A DNA stretch of 13,497 bases from assembly GCA_028277325.1 (NCBI GenBank), contig JANQGL010000048.1, positions 1-13,497 of the forward strand, in the 5' to 3' direction. Positions 12,988 through 13,497 of this stretch are shown here, in pieces (position 1 is the first letter of the stretch; each line of letters starts with the position of its first letter). Made by a program: the position numbers and the translations under genes. The notes beneath the pieces are model-generated. The model searched no databases, was not told the origin of the DNA, and saw only the letters and a list, made by a program, of their open reading frames with translations. The stretch is from Magnetospira sp. GTDB taxonomy: Bacteria; Pseudomonadota; Alphaproteobacteria; Rhodospirillales; Magnetospiraceae.

Positions 12988-13497
12988 GGTTCGACCTCCA
13001 GCCGGCCGTCGCGCATGTGCGCCCGACAGGTCGCCAGCCGGTCCGCCTGCGCCGGATCGTGACTGACCATGATGGTCACCCGCCCCCTGTCGCGGCGCTC
13101 GTCGAGCAGGGTTTCCACCCGCCGGGTGCCGTCCGGATCGAGGCCGGAGGTAGGTTCGTCGAGCAGCAGCACCCGCGGCTCGCCGAGCAGCAGCCGGATC
13201 AGGGCGAGGCGCTGCCGTTCCCCGGTCGACAGGGTGTGGACCTCGCGATCCAGCACCGCGTCGGTCAGCCCGAGCCTGCCGCACAGCGACGGGCAGTGCC
13301 CGGACCCGGGAAAGTGGTCCCTCGGGCGATTCGACCACCAGCCGGGTTCGGCCGGCAGGTAGCCGACCCGGCGCCGCCATGCGGGAGCCGTCAGGTCCCG
13401 CCGGTCCACGCCGTCGAGGATCACCCGGCCCTCGTTCGGGTCGAGGTCGGCGATCGCCCGCAGGAGCAGGCTCTTGCCGGACCCGGACGGCCCCGTG
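12984..13497 (-). CDS. fetA: FetA-type ABC transporter ATPase, 5' end outside the window
   Basis: The gene enters from the right edge; 170 residues are visible and only a short N-terminal part is missing. Seen in order are Walker A GPSGSGKS at the very edge, the ABC signature LSTGERQRLALIRLLL, Walker B VLLLDEPTSGLDPD and the switch His in VSHDPAQAD. Where the Q-loop glutamine is expected (after VGY) the sequence reads LPAEPGWW, so the canonical Gln is absent. It overlaps fetB by 4 bases and supplies the energy for that permease, presumably for iron efflux at the inner membrane. The assignment to FetA rather than another small ABC ATPase rests on the fetB partner. Confidence 0.85.
   Translation of the reverse strand, partial: TGPSGSGKSLLLRAIADLDPNEGRVILDGVDRRDLTAPAWRRRVGYLPAEPGWWSNRPRDHFPGSGHCPSLCGRLGLTDAVLDREVHTLSTGERQRLALIRLLLGEPRVLLLDEPTSGLDPDGTRRVETLLDERRDRGRVTIMVSHDPAQADRLATCRAHMRDGRLEVEP

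Noticed and set aside
1..13497. CRISPR array, tRNA, rRNA, phage or toxin-antitoxin modules
   Set aside because: No regularly spaced repeats, cloverleaf-like sequence, or recognisable genes of these kinds were seen on either strand.

Overview
The window is GC-rich, densely packed bacterial DNA with high GC at third codon positions. The genes (etfBA next to a 3-hydroxybutyryl-CoA dehydrogenase gene, olsBA ornithine-lipid genes, an EnvZ/OmpR-type two-component pair, fetAB) suggest an alphaproteobacterium, perhaps a Rhodospirillales-like one. That placement is inferred from gene content and protein style; there is no rRNA gene here to confirm it.

Layout: (1) 1-836, the 3' part of mtnA (methionine salvage), + strand. 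(2) 948-3542, etfB-etfA-hbd, + strand: an electron-transfer flavoprotein and a 3-hydroxyacyl-CoA dehydrogenase for fatty-acid or hydroxybutyrate oxidation, closed by a strong GC hairpin. (3) 3543-3921, an AT-richer control region with a good PHO-box-like site, followed by olsB-olsA (3922-5534), which make phosphorus-free ornithine lipids. (4) 5535-5845, no confident gene; it stays open in the olsA frame after the olsA stop. (5) 5846-8723, an envelope-stress-like module: a Spy/CpxP-like LTxxQ periplasmic protein (- strand) divergent from an OmpR-family regulator and its histidine kinase (+ strand). Their shared promoter region holds three GTAAC-N5/6-GTTTC boxes, two of them forming a 44-bp imperfect palindrome. 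The regulator gene appears leaderless. (6) 8736-9494, a SAM-dependent methyltransferase, - strand. (7) about 9540-10230, a small insertion-sequence graveyard: pieces of three transposases (probable IS256 type, IS630 type, IS5 type) fused end to end. (8) 10276-10881, leuD without leuC or leuB beside it. (9) 11043-13497, - strand: the 3' part of fetA, then fetB, a secreted protein of unknown function and a small three-helix membrane protein.

Most of the window is ordinary core metabolism. The parts most worth a second look are the Cpx-like regulatory region at 6335-6534 with its atypical kinase, the PHO-box candidate ahead of olsBA, and the chimeric IS remnants with translation-masking hairpins next to a solitary leuD. 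I found no CRISPR array, tRNA, rRNA, phage module, or clear evidence of a wholly new system.
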